A DNA stretch of 64,000 nucleotides from Dipteris shenzhenensis. Its lineage: Eukaryota; Polypodiophyta; Polypodiopsida; Gleicheniales. Under the pieces are notes generated by a model. That model ran no database searches. It saw nothing but the letters and a program-made list of their open reading frames with translations, and was not told the origin of the DNA. The stretch is from assembly GCA_047967505.1 (NCBI GenBank), contig CM106539.1. One strand, 5' to 3'. Shown here piece by piece: positions 42,578 to 53,006 of this stretch. The stretch's first letter is position 1. Every line of letters starts with the position of its first letter. Position numbers and translations under genes: made by a program.

Positions 42578-44901
42578 CATCATGCTTGGGCAGAACAATC
42601 TCTTCCTCCATCCTGGAAACATGGCCTAGTAAAATTGATTCCCAAAAAAAGGTTGTGTGAGACGATGGCTGATTGGCGGCCTATATCTCTCATGCCTGTC
42701 ATTTACAAACTCATTGCTAAAATGATTGTCCTCAGGGTTCGCTTCCTCTTGCAAGCAGGACTTCATCCTAGGCAGTATGGGTTTGTCCCCAGAAGGCAGA
42801 TCACTGACAATATCTCCAATGCCTTGCTTGCGATTGAGTATGCCAAATATTCTAAACAAGATGTTCTCATTCTGCAAGTAGACATTGCGAAAGCTTTTGA
42901 TACTGTCCATTGGGATTTCATCTCTCAAACTATGCAAAAATTGGGATTTGGCCCTCGGCTCTCGTCCACATCATTTACTGGCTTTATTCTCACGCCACGG
43001 CACAGTGCTTGCTTGGTGGTGGGTTGTCAAGAACCTGGACTATGACTCGCTCAGTGAGACAGGGTTGCCCTCTTAGTTCCTTACTGTATGCCATTGCTAC
43101 CCATCCGTTACTCTTGCATATGGACTATCTGGCAGATACAGGACAGCTTCATGGCTTGCAAATTCCAGGGGCACAATCATTTCTTGCACAGGCCTATGCT
43201 GATGATTCATACTTCATGCCAAGGAATTCTCAAAGTGATCTTTCTCGTTTGATGCATACACTGAATGATTTTGGCATAGCTGCTGGACTACATATCAATT
43301 TTCAGAAATCAAAACTTCTAGCTTTGAAAGAAGCTGATTGGCATGCACTTTTTTGGCCAGGCCACATTATCTCTTCCCTTACTATTGTCAGACATCTAGG
43401 ATACCCCATTGGCTGGAATATTACTCCGCAACAACAGCTCAAATGGGTGCTTCAAAAGATCAACAAGAAGCTGGAATACTGGCATTTGTCCACTTGGCCT
43501 CTACATGTTCGACTCCGGATAGTACAGTCCATCATTATGGCATATGTGCAATTTTATTTGCCTCTTCTTCCTTGGGCTTTCAAGCATTTGGCTTCCTATA
43601 TGTCCCAAGCTATGGAGATATTTTGGAAAAGCAAATCTCATAAAAAAGCTTTGCGACTACTACCTATGCAGTCTATTTGTTCACCCAAGACTCATGGGGG
43701 GCTGAATATTCTCAATCTCCAGGTTCATATGTTGGCAAGAAAGAGCACTATGATTGCTGATTTTTTTCAGCAAAAACAACCATGGGCTATTATGTTAGCA
43801 GCTATGTGTGGAAACATGGCTTCCCATGCATATGGGCATTGGATTACAGATCACTGGGAAGCAGTTTTGTCTTCCTTTCAGGGCAAAATTCCTGGTTGCC
43901 CTGTTTCTACTGCTTTTATTCATGATTGGAAGAGAATTATTTCATATGCAAAATGGACAGGTGCTTCCTCTCATCATGGTAATTCTTTTCGATTGGAAAG
44001 CATCCATTGGAGCAAGGTGTTGGCATCGCCTCTCGCTTTACAGGCACCTATCAAAGCATACAATCTCATGAAATTGGGCATAAGATTTGTTGGTGATGTT
44101 GTGGATCAACAAGGCTATATACTTTCATTTCCACAAGCTTGCAGGACATTCTCCTTGGGTCTGCATCATAGATCCATTTGGAGAACACTTTCAACTATGT
44201 TGCAGCCATTTGTTCCGGTTCCTCCACTGTTTGCACAGGACAGATTAATGGACTGGAATTTGACTTCCATACCTCCTGCTACCCATACGCTCTCAATACA
44301 CAATCTGACCTCCTCGAAGGTTTACAGATTTCTTCTTCCACAGCCATGGATTGACAAGCATGCCAACACTCTTTGGAAATTGGATAGGCCTTTATCTTGG
44401 TGGCAATCCCGACTCATGAAAATCTGGAAAGCCAAATTGCCATTGAAACAAAGGCTTTTCTTTTGGAGATGTATAGTGGGAGTCTTTTCCATTGCGGTGA
44501 AATTGGCAGCACGCCGCATTGCTTCTCCTTTCTGCCCCCATTGCTTTCATCCCCGCAAGACAGTTCCTCACCTATTATGGTTTTGCCCGCACTCTCGCAC
44601 ATTGATCACTCATGTCTCTCATTTACTGCGGCTTCGGTTCCCTTCTATCAGATTTGGGAAACTTTTCTGGATGTTTAGATGCCTCTCATCTCAGATGTCT
44701 CCATTACTCCTTTTCTTTCACTGGACTCGCTTTTGGGTATTATGGACCATTTGGACACAAAGACTGCATTCTAGGATGGGTCAACAATTTCCTCAGGCAT
44801 ATATTTTCTTCAGAATGTCCCTCAAGCAATCCTTACATGACAGTCTTGCTGCAAGGGATTTGGATGCTACTAGCCTTGAAGTGTTCTCTACTTGTTTTTG
44901 A
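42578..44901 (+). pseudogene. LINE C-3 ORF2 fragment (RT to zf-RVT)
   Basis: RT motifs: ADWRPISLMPVIYKLIAK, LQVDIAKAFDTVHWDF, then a single frameshift near 42955. It continues with SVRQGCPLSSLLYAIA, QAYADDSYFMPRNSQ near 43190 and YPIGWNITPQQQLKWVLQK, then the zf-RVT CPHCFHPRKTVPHLLWFC near 44535-44590, ending DLDATSLEVFSTCF at 44901. Apart from the one shift it is open for over 750 codons. Catalytic YADD is intact. Confidence 0.9.
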
Positions 44902-45006
44902 GTTCTTCTATTGGGCTCTCTTTCGGAGTTCATTGCTAGTGTGTGGGAGACTTCCCATATTGTAAATTTATGAGGATATAAATACAATGGATTTTACCCA
45001 AAAAAA
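42578..45006 (+). mobile_element. LINE C-3, 5'-truncated
   Basis: Begins inside RT (HAWAEQSLPPSWKHGLVKL) right at the end of the TG tract and ends with ATTTTACCCAAAAAA at 45006, again followed by TG. 5' truncation with an intact 3' end is the normal outcome of target-primed reverse transcription. Confidence 0.92.
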
Positions 45007-45033
45007 GTGTGTGTGTGTGTGTGTGTGTGTGTG
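45007..45033. repeat. (GT)13 microsatellite, right border of the LINE C array
   Basis: Directly follows the A-tail of C-3 and passes into GAGGGAGAGAAAG. Confidence 0.95.
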
Positions 45034-46440
45034 AGGGAGAGAAAGTGTTCCTCTAAGTAATGGCTACTTGAAATTCTAAGTTTATTAAGCAATTTAGCTC
45101 AGAATTATGCTCCTGCATAAGAATGGCTCTGATTCGCCACCGAGATACCTCTCTCTGAGCACGGCGACACGAGCAGCACACACAGCGTGAGGACACCCAA
45201 CGGCCTATCACTGATTTCTTCCAGTCACAGGATACCTCTGCTCAGTCTAGCCGACGACGCAGACGTAAGCGAGAGCCAGAGCCACGACAGCTGCGCCAGC
45301 GAACAGACTCACACATCCAGGTCCATGACATCTCGTCTCTGCTCTCTGCCCGCCCCACCAAGGTTACCGTTGCCCTAATCCACAAGGCCACCCGCCGCCC
45401 CCGACGACCGAGCTCGACTAGACCGCGTGACGTCAGAGGCCAATCATCTATCGTAGGGTTTTTTCCGACCTCTCATTTGACGGCCCCTCTATGATTGGTC
45501 TCTGACGATCACCACCTGCACATATATACTGTATCTCCCCCCTCTGCCCCATTTTTGGTACCCCCCTTCTTTTTTGTATCATCTGGAGGTAGACACATAT
45601 TTTTTGTATCTAGACACACCGTCCTTCATAACCTCTTTTTTGTAGAAACAGTGATAGGATAAAATCTGTATATATTTTTCTCCACATAGATTGTGCATGA
45701 GGGTAGACACTGAACACATGATAGTGTTAAATTGCGGGTTGTGTGTGAATAAGCCAATGTAACTGGCTGCACATGTAAAAAGACGCTTTTATTTTGGACT
45801 TGAGAGACTAAAAGTTTTTTGCAGGGACTTATCAGGGAGATGATGAAATGTAATGTGGCTGTATCAGACTTCCAGAGAAAGGGTATCCAGTGTGTAATCA
45901 AGTGAAATGTTTTTGGGGTCATGTAAAGTCAAGTCATGACGGGGTTTTTTTTTTTTTTTTAATTCCCTAAGTCACTGTGGTTTTGCATGTTACGGGAATT
46001 TGATGTTTTTTGGTGCCCATGTCAAGGGGCTTTTCATATGTGTATATGGGGAAGCATACAAGCTTTAATGTGCATGCTAATGTGTGTGGGAATTGTGTGA
46101 CTAAAGGTCCAAAATGTGCATTTAATGTGATTTGGGGGAAATGTTTTGAGAGTGGTAAAATGTCACTAGTGAGGTGGCAGATTAGGCTGAGGTGGCTGGA
46201 CAGATTGAGAAGGCATCGTGCTCATACATGTGGCTACGGAATAGAAGAGGGAAGCTTCTAGTTGATGAGTGAGCATGGTACATGGAGTCTGGGAGCTTGC
46301 AGCAAAAGAAAAAAGGAGTCGTCAATGGAGGACGACGGGCTGTACGAAAAGCTGTGTGCATAGATGAAGGGCTGAGCCCCTATCAAAATATGGGCTACTA
46401 CGTGATGAGAAGGGAGCTTTGAGAACGAGGGCCAGCCTTG
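45034..46440. other. Unassigned intergenic sequence
   Basis: No protein or element signature recognised. One local feature is an inverted repeat, CGTCAGAGGCCAATCAT (45430-45446) against ATGATTGGTCTCTGACG (45491-45507), with CCAAT boxes in both arms and a TATA-like ATATATA near 45522. A T-run lies at 45945-45960. Short open frames near 45187 and 46010 have no known similarity. Confidence 0.45.
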
Positions 46441-46449
46441 CATCGGGTG

Positions 46450-46740
46450 ATGTGCGTGGGTTGAGGGATGGAAAGAACCGTACGGGTGGTACGGACTGAA
46501 GTGCAGGTTTTGTACGGGCTGCGGTACGAGATTGTACGGAGGTGTTTTCGTCGATCAGTACGGACTGGTAGTACGGTGCCTTGATCGCAGGCTGAACAGG
46601 CACGTACGGGTCATTGAAGATGGCTTCTATGAGCTGTACGGAAGACGGTCGTCATAAAATTCAGACTGTACGGATTACTGAATGGTTGTACGGACCTGCT
46701 GTCGTACGTACAGTTGTACGGCTGTTTGCACGGTGAATAA
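46450..46740 (-). promoter_or_regulatory. Isolated GTACGG (CCGTAC) cluster
   Basis: Eleven GTACGG hexamers in about 240 bp (46480, 46489, 46512, 46534, 46558, 46571, 46603, 46636, 46668, 46688, 46716). This is the reverse complement of the motif in the C-2 and C-4 5' UTRs. No LINE coding sequence follows on the minus strand. It may be an orphan LINE 5' UTR or a host promoter dense in SBP-type sites. Confidence 0.45.
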
Positions 46741-47208
46741 ACCTGCAGTTTTTCAGATGATGGTATCGGCCAGTTCTTCTTTCGGAATAGCTTGTGGCCT
46801 TGGGAGTCGTGTTGGCCATTGTGCACTGGGCTGTGGGTTCGTAGTGTTTGAGGTTGACTGCTTTCTGATATTTTTTTTGGGGAAAAGTGCAGTTCTAAAT
46901 TCAGTTTGTTTTGGGCTGTGTAGTCTCTCCCCTCTTTCAAAGAGTTTGGGTGTGTTCTAGTCGAATTATGTGGGAGGTCGACTTGTTACTTGTGTGCTCT
47001 GGATACCCGCTCTGAAAGTCGGTGCATAGAAGCTTAAGAGCTACCATATTACAGTACTGATCCCGAAGAAGTCCTGAAAATACGACTTTGCCTCTAGAGT
47101 TGGATTCTGAAGAAGTGGATATGATTGTATGGGGGTCAGCGATGAAGTATTGAGTCATTTTGTGTTTGTCTGAGGATAGTCTTGTATTTCTTTTTTTTTC
47201 ACATCAAC
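46741..47208. other. Unassigned sequence
   Basis: AT-rich and T-rich, with no coding similarity or element signature seen. Confidence 0.4.
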
Positions 47209-47330
47209 GGTTGGCTGGCCCGTTTTGAGACCGCCACCATTATGCTCATTGTAACAGTTATCTTTAGTCTCATAGACCTTCACGGTCTCCCGAAGACTTT
47301 AATAAACTTTCTTTCTTTCTCTCTCTCAGA
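47209..47330 (+). repeat. Small repeat with (TTTC)n tail, copy S1
   Basis: Shares TCATAGACCT..GGTCTC..GACTTTAATAAACTTTCTTTC with S2 (47390-47510) and with the minus strand at the right edge (S3). The common 3' end and the microsatellite tail suggest a SINE or a truncated LINE 3' end. The full extent is unclear. Confidence 0.45.
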
Positions 47331-47389
47331 TTTGACATTATGTACTTTCACTTGCATTATATTGCGTAGCACTTAGATGATATTCGACG

Positions 47390-47510
47390 ATGCCTCTTCT
47401 TTGGGGCACGTTGATTTTGTGCTATCTTGTATGCAGAGTTCTTGATGTCCCATGGGCCCATTTTGGCCTCTAGTGGACAATAATACACTTTCTTTCTTTC
47501 TTTCTTTCTC
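47390..47510 (+). repeat. Small repeat with (TTTC)n tail, copy S2
   Basis: GTCCCATGGGCC..TTTGGCCTCTAGTGGACAATAATACACTTTCTTTCTTTC resembles S1 and S3. The (TTTC)4 tail ends near 47508. No pol III A/B boxes could be assigned with confidence. Confidence 0.45.
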
Positions 47511-49639
47511 CACAATCAAATCGAAATGAGCACATTAAGAATCAACACAACAAATAGAATTAAAAGACTTTATATTGAAGACTCACCTCTACGAAGTTTA
47601 TTGCAAATACAAAGACTTGACACAACAACCCGACTATAGCCAACCAAGAACAAGTTGGTCCTCTACCATAAGAATTTACGGTAAACTCTACTAGCTAAGA
47701 GAGCCTAAGCAACCAATCGATCACCAAGTCTATGTCCAAAAGAGCAAACTCATTGGACCCCCGATAATGAGCCCCTTGCATATATTATAAGCAAGGCCCC
47801 AGCTATCTTTAGCTATGACCCTAGACTTTAGCATGCATGCATAAAGCAACTTTGCTTTACTTTGTGGGGCCACACTTTGCCAAGTATAGCTCAACCATGC
47901 CATGCCTTTCACGGCTAGCTCTATCAACAAGATCTAGACCTCACTTTTGCTAACTCTTGGTCTCAATCCTAGGTTATTTCTAAACCTGAGATGGACCACA
48001 TTCTAACCTTAGATCTAATTCAAGATCCTAGGTAGCCAATCCTAGGTTTTGGTAAGTGTATATCCTAGTAAGACCAATCCTGATGTAGCATTCTCCTTCC
48101 CTTAAAATAAGAGTTATGCTAGCAAAATTCAAGGTTCGAGATTCAAATCAATGATACAGCTATATTTCTCAGCCATTTTTTTGATTCCAAGTAGTATCTA
48201 TGAGGTATCCCTTCAAAGAGAATTTGGAGTCAAGACAGTTATACATGTAGTAAATGGAGAAGAATCAGCTCCAAAATCTTCCAAGCAAATTCAGTTATTG
48301 AATCTGAATTTATTACTCAATTCTCAACCAAGATTTGAGTATACAGCATTCAACATCTACTTGAATTTATTGATTCTCATTTATTCAACTATTTTATTAT
48401 AGTGCTGTCAATACGCTAAAAGATACTCAAAACTTCAGACTACATTTAATATTTAATTAAATGTTCAGATTTTGATTCAGCCCAGAATCAGAATTAATAT
48501 TGAAAGCATAAACTGTTAAATTCTTCTTTCAGATTGTGTATTCTATGTAGTATCTGCAAGTGAGTATCTGAACTATTATCCTCCAGAGTCCATCTGAATT
48601 CCCGCATGACCTTGGAAGAATTGAGTGCACTTGGCAAATCAGTTTACAGCACTATATAACTTTCTCTAACAGAAAGTTGGCTGCGAGTTACCTACTGATA
48701 CTTATTTAGTAAGTTATTAATCACCTTACCCAATATTCTTTGGGTGACAACAGTCCATTTGGTCATGTGTTTTCAGTCCCACTTTCCAATGGTGAAAGCA
48801 AGATACTAGCTAGAAGTTTTTAGCTCCAAGAAAAGTGATCAGCTTTACCAATGCCAACCATAATTTGAAACTTATACCAAATACAAAAATCAAGGACCCA
48901 TTGGTAATAGAGGATACAAGAGTTCTCAATTAAATAGTACTCGGTGTTCATATCATGTGCTTAGTCCATAGCACTAGATAAACAAAGTTTAAGAAGCCCC
49001 CTTGACAACCTGACTGTTATAGGAGTGAATCCTCACTCTAGCATAACATACTTGATTGAAAGGTTTTCATGAATGATGAAAACATGTCATCAAATAAAGG
49101 TCCTAGCGTTGTTTACAGAACTTAATGACATCGCTTGGATTTCTTGAACAATGGGTGAGATAGCCACAAACTGTTCCTGTCACCATCTCTAAAGTGATGT
49201 GACCTGCTATTTCATGGCTAAGCGGTCAAAGGACTAATCATTCACACTTTTGGCCTCGATTCATGTGTCCCATACCATGGGAATCCACCCATTAAGTGAT
49301 TAGCCAAGATGTAATTACAAGAGGATATTCAAACAATTATGTAGCAAGACTTGACCAAGTAAAGAAACCAACAAACACTCCTCTAATTCACCATAGAGCA
49401 CAAAGTACTTAAAATTCTTTCCAAACATATGCTTTTAAGGAAATTTAAAACTTTTACTGAGAAAGAAATTTAGATATGAACTTAGAAGAAGACATTAAAG
49501 GGTAGCAAATAGCATAAAAGGAGCCAAAAATAATAATTTCTCCCCAAAAAACGAGGGTGTATGATTATATTATCTCAGAGAGAAAAGAAAAATTACATCA
49601 GTATATCACAGTAACAAAGCAAGATTGTGCATGCATGCA

Positions 49640-49643
<4 letters not shown>
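47511..49643. other. Unassigned AT-rich sequence
   Basis: About 2.1 kb without a convincing ORF, LTR, terminal inverted repeat or known protein similarity. It may be host intergenic DNA or very old, unrecognisable elements. Confidence 0.45.
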
Positions 49644-49687
<44 letters not shown>

Positions 49688-49688
49688 T
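49644..49688. repeat. (TG)20 microsatellite, 5' border of LINE C-4
   Basis: Perfect TG tract ending GTGGGTGTG, followed by GAGAGAGAG and the 5' UTR of C-4. The matching 3' tract is at 61653-61675. Confidence 0.93.
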
Positions 49689-50312
49689 GAGAGAGAGAGG
49701 ACCTGCAGCCCTTGCTCCAGCCCTCCCATCAGCTCCTTGGCCTCCTCAGACAAGCCCGTTTGCCTCAGCTACGTGCTGCTCCACATCAGCGACCAAAAGA
49801 CAGCGAATTGGGGTCTAAATTCTCTGCCGTACAGCTCGCCATAGTTCCGTACAATTCCGTACAGGTGTACAGACCTGTACGGCCTTTTCCGCCCTGTTCA
49901 GGCTGCTGCTGCCGGCTCGTTCTCTACTTCTAGGTTGCTCATGTACCAGGTTTGCTTACGGGTTGCTTCTAAATGCTGGTTCTGAGGGTTCCCTATTTCT
50001 CCTTTCTCTCCCTTTTTAGTTCCTGGGTCTTGTGTACTCTTTCCATCGCCAAAACCTCTCTTTTGTCTCAGATTTCTAGTTCATCTTGAATCTTTCTCTG
50101 GTTTTTTCTCTTTTCCTTCTCCAAAACCTGTATTTTCCTCTTTCTAAAACCCTAAATATCTCTTTCCTCTTCTTCTCCTTGCAAATACACTATTTCCTTC
50201 TTCTTCTTCTCCTTGTTCCTTCTTCTTTGAGGGCTGTGTTTTCGGGACTGTTTTTTCTCTTTTATCACTCTACAAGTACCCCCCTTTTTGGGCTCCATCT
50301 TCTTCAAAAGAC
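49689..50312 (+). promoter_or_regulatory. LINE C-4 5' UTR
   Basis: Three CCGTAC motifs at 49827-49860, plus GTGTACAG and CTGTACGG just after, repeat the pattern of C-2. A long pyrimidine-rich stretch follows. It includes AAACCCTAA (50147-50155), a telo-box sequence common in plant promoters of growth-related genes. The promoter role is inferred. Confidence 0.5.
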
Positions 50313-50903
50313 ATGGCTGAATACTCTTATGAAAAAACTTTTCAAAAGGATCGATCGGCTCAATGCAAAAAGCAAAAGCAAGCTGAGGGTCAGCATGACC
50401 CCGTGCATGATTCTGTTCAAGCACAATTGGTTTATGATGTTATGCACGAAGGATTTGCAAACACAAGGAAAGAGTGGAAAGACTCTGTTCCATCGGTTGG
50501 TATCGTGGTTGAAGTGGATGAAACTGTGGATCCAGTTAGAGAATATGCCAAAAATGCAGTCATTTTATTTTTTCCAAGTCGGATGCCACCTATTGCAATG
50601 TAGGCCACTGGTTGACCCCAACACTGACTGGCTCGTTTGTTTGTAAGGTACACTATGCAGCCAGAGGCTTTTTTGAGGTCATTATGCTAGATGAGATTCA
50701 CAGGCAAATGCTTTTGGAACATTCGCCACTCTTTTTTGGGCAGCAAATGGTGCAAGTTTTGCCATGGTCCCCCACAAGGGATTATCAGGCTCTGATTCGA
50801 CATTGATGTCCGGTCTGGGTTGAAGTTGTGGACTTCCTGCAATGCATGGCTTCACTCTTGCCTAAAATTGCAGCAACTTTAGGCAGAGTGGTTTGCCCAC
50901 CGT
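50313..50903 (+). pseudogene. LINE C-4 ORF1, 5' part
   Basis: Starts MAEYSYEKTFQKDRSAQCKK at 50313. It reads NAVILFFPSRMPP, then a frameshift near 50600, VHYAARGFFEVIMLDEIHRQ, FFGQQMVQVLPWSPTRDY, a TGA at 50804-50806, and VWVEVVDFLQCMA to VCPP at the B2 insertion. It matches the DUF4283-like part of C-2 ORF1. Confidence 0.82.
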
Positions 50904-51363
50904 TGTCACCTAATTTCTCTAAACTAACCTCTGTTGCATATCACGGGAGTAGCACCAGGATTCTCCTCCCAGCCAATTCTGCTAAGGCACAAAGCAAGCC
51001 GGAGATCTACGTTGAAATTCACGTGAATCAAATCCTTCTCTTCTCTCTCTAGCCTTAGCAAACCCCAAATCCCTAGATAGATCTAGATGCCACATGTCAT
51101 CCATATAGGGCCTTCCTAATGCAACATTTCACCCCTCTCTTGGGATGCATTTAATTCCTTGCCCCTAGGCACAATCTTTGCACTAGGCCCTTGGTCTCAG
51201 ATCTATCTAGTCTGGTGCTATCAGCCCTCACCTACGACCTTGACATTAAATCCCTCCCGATCATTTACATGAAGCGCAAACACATATATTACAGAGATAG
51301 ATCCTATAAGGGAAATGTCGACTGATACTTCCGAGGACATGCTACCTCGGCTAGAGCGTAACA
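50904..51363 (-). repeat. B2 left (3') LTR, 460 bp
   Basis: Element strand begins TGTTACGCTCTAGCC and ends TTAGGTGACA. About 99% identical to the right LTR. It shares both ends with the 167-bp B1 LTR. Confidence 0.95.
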
Positions 51364-51375
51364 TTCCTTCCCTCT

Positions 51376-51936
51376 TCAAACATCAGCGTCCTCGATGATA
51401 AAATCTGGGAACACTCTCCGCAACTGATATACGGATTCCCAGGTAGCTTCGGATAGAGGCTGACCATGCCATGCAACCAACACCATGGGTATCCTCCGAT
51501 TTCGTATTTGCATTGTTCCTCGGTCCAGGATTCTTATTGGTTTGCGCCTTGCAATATCCTCTATCTCCTGAAACCAAACCACACCTTCGATTAGTGAGTC
51601 ACCAGTATGTAAAAATTTCTTTAAACGTGAAACATGAAAAACCGGGTGCACCTTACACCCCTGTGGCAATTCTAATTTATAGGCTACACTGCCTATTCTC
51701 TTTAGAATTGACCACGGCCCACAGTATCGAGGTGATAACTTAGCACACTCTCCTGAAGTCAACGACTTCGAGTGCGAAGGAATTCTGAGAAAAACTTTTT
51801 CTCCTTCTTCAAATACTCTTATAGACCGATTTTCATCCGCATACACCTTGGCTCTATCTATAGCCTGGCGGATGTTAGCTCTCGCAAGTGCTAGCATCTC
51901 CCGCATCTGAACTACAAAGTTCGCGGCACTAGGCAC
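51376..51936 (-). pseudogene. B2 integrase C-terminus and chromodomain-like tail
   Basis: Open frame of 186 codons: NFVVQMREMLALARANIRQA, SPRYCGPWSILKRIGSVAYK (GPY/F module), HPVFHVSRLKKFLHTGD and the tail ILDRGTMQIRNRRIPMVLVA...SEATWESVYQLRRVFPDF. The tail has the W-x-x-x..L..FPDF spacing of chromodomains carried by chromoviruses, which direct integration to marked chromatin. The frame continues upstream into the integrase deletion. Confidence 0.85.
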
Positions 51937-51986
51937 TTTCTGAGGTACTCCAACTATAGTTGGATTGGCTGGCCTATAACCATAGT

Positions 51987-52970
51987 TCAGCTCAAACGGA
52001 CTGAACCCAGTATCGGAATGAAGTGAGCCATCTTGGTTAGACGATCAACCACCACAAGGATAGAATTATACCCTGCTTGTGTTGCAGGTAGCCCTACAAT
52101 AAAATCCATGGAAATGCTCTCCCACTTACTTAGTGGTATTGCCAAGGGCTGTAAAAGTCCGGGTGGCTTCACCCGCTCGGCCTTACTTACCTGACACGAG
52201 AAACACCGTGTCACATATTCATGAATATGCTTTTTCATCTTTGGCCAAAAGAAATCTCGCTTCACGAGATCATATGTCTTCTCGACTCCTGGATGTCCCG
52301 CACACGGGCTATCATGGCATTGTCGAATGACTCTCTGCCTGAGATCATTCTGACCAGGTACTACAACCTTGCCATTTCTAACTAGCATACCATCCCTTAT
52401 GGTATATCTTGCATAAGTTTGGCCTTTTCTGGATGCCAGGTCATCCTTTTCATTTTTCCCGGGTTTTAAGACATGAGCCTTAGGCCATAAGCTCTGGACA
52501 AACTCGTCCACCTTTTGAGTTTCTCTGATCTCGGTCATTAGAGCACTCTCTAATACCGTGAAACTCAGGTTGTGCATAATGCGAGACAACGCATCAGCTA
52601 CCTTATTGTCTTTTCCTCTTCGGTACCGAATCGTTAGATTAAACTCCTGCATGAGCTCTGCCCACCTAGCTTGGCGGCTCCTCAAGTCAGGCTGTTTACA
52701 AAAATGTTTCAGAGTATCATGATCCACATCCACATAAAACTCTGAACCATACAGATAATGCCTCCATGCTTTCAAAGCATGGATAACAGCATACAACTCC
52801 AATTCATGAGTTGGCCAATTCCTTTGAGAGGGAGAAAGCTTCTTGCTTTCAAAGGCTACTGGCCTTCCCTCTTGAAGGAGGACTGCTCCTACCGCAATGC
52901 CACTTGCATCGGTTTCTAGGAACAACGGTTTCTGGGGATCAACTATTTTTAACACCGGTCCTAAGACCAC
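51987..52970 (-). pseudogene. B2 RNase H and N-terminal integrase
   Basis: Begins MVLGPVLKIVDPQKPLFLETDASG. RNase H motifs are LETDASG, THELELYAVIHALKAWRHY and KDNKVADALSRI. The integrase zinc region HDSPCAGHPGVEKTYDLVKR...CFSCQVSKAE and the start of the core (MDFIVGLPATQAGYNS, VVDRLTKMAHFIP) follow. At 52017 the core is cut and joined to FELNYGYRPA-type sequence. The second catalytic Asp and the Glu are therefore missing. It is in frame with the RT upstream except for one stop at 53007-53009. Confidence 0.87.
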
Positions 52971-53006
52971 AGCTTGTTTTATGGTGTTAAAACTTTCCTG
53001 TTGATT

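Noticed and set aside
46010-46261. Open frame with VCGNCVTKGPKC as a zinc-finger gene
   Set aside because: Short, no recognisable family, no splice or promoter support; kept as unassigned DNA.
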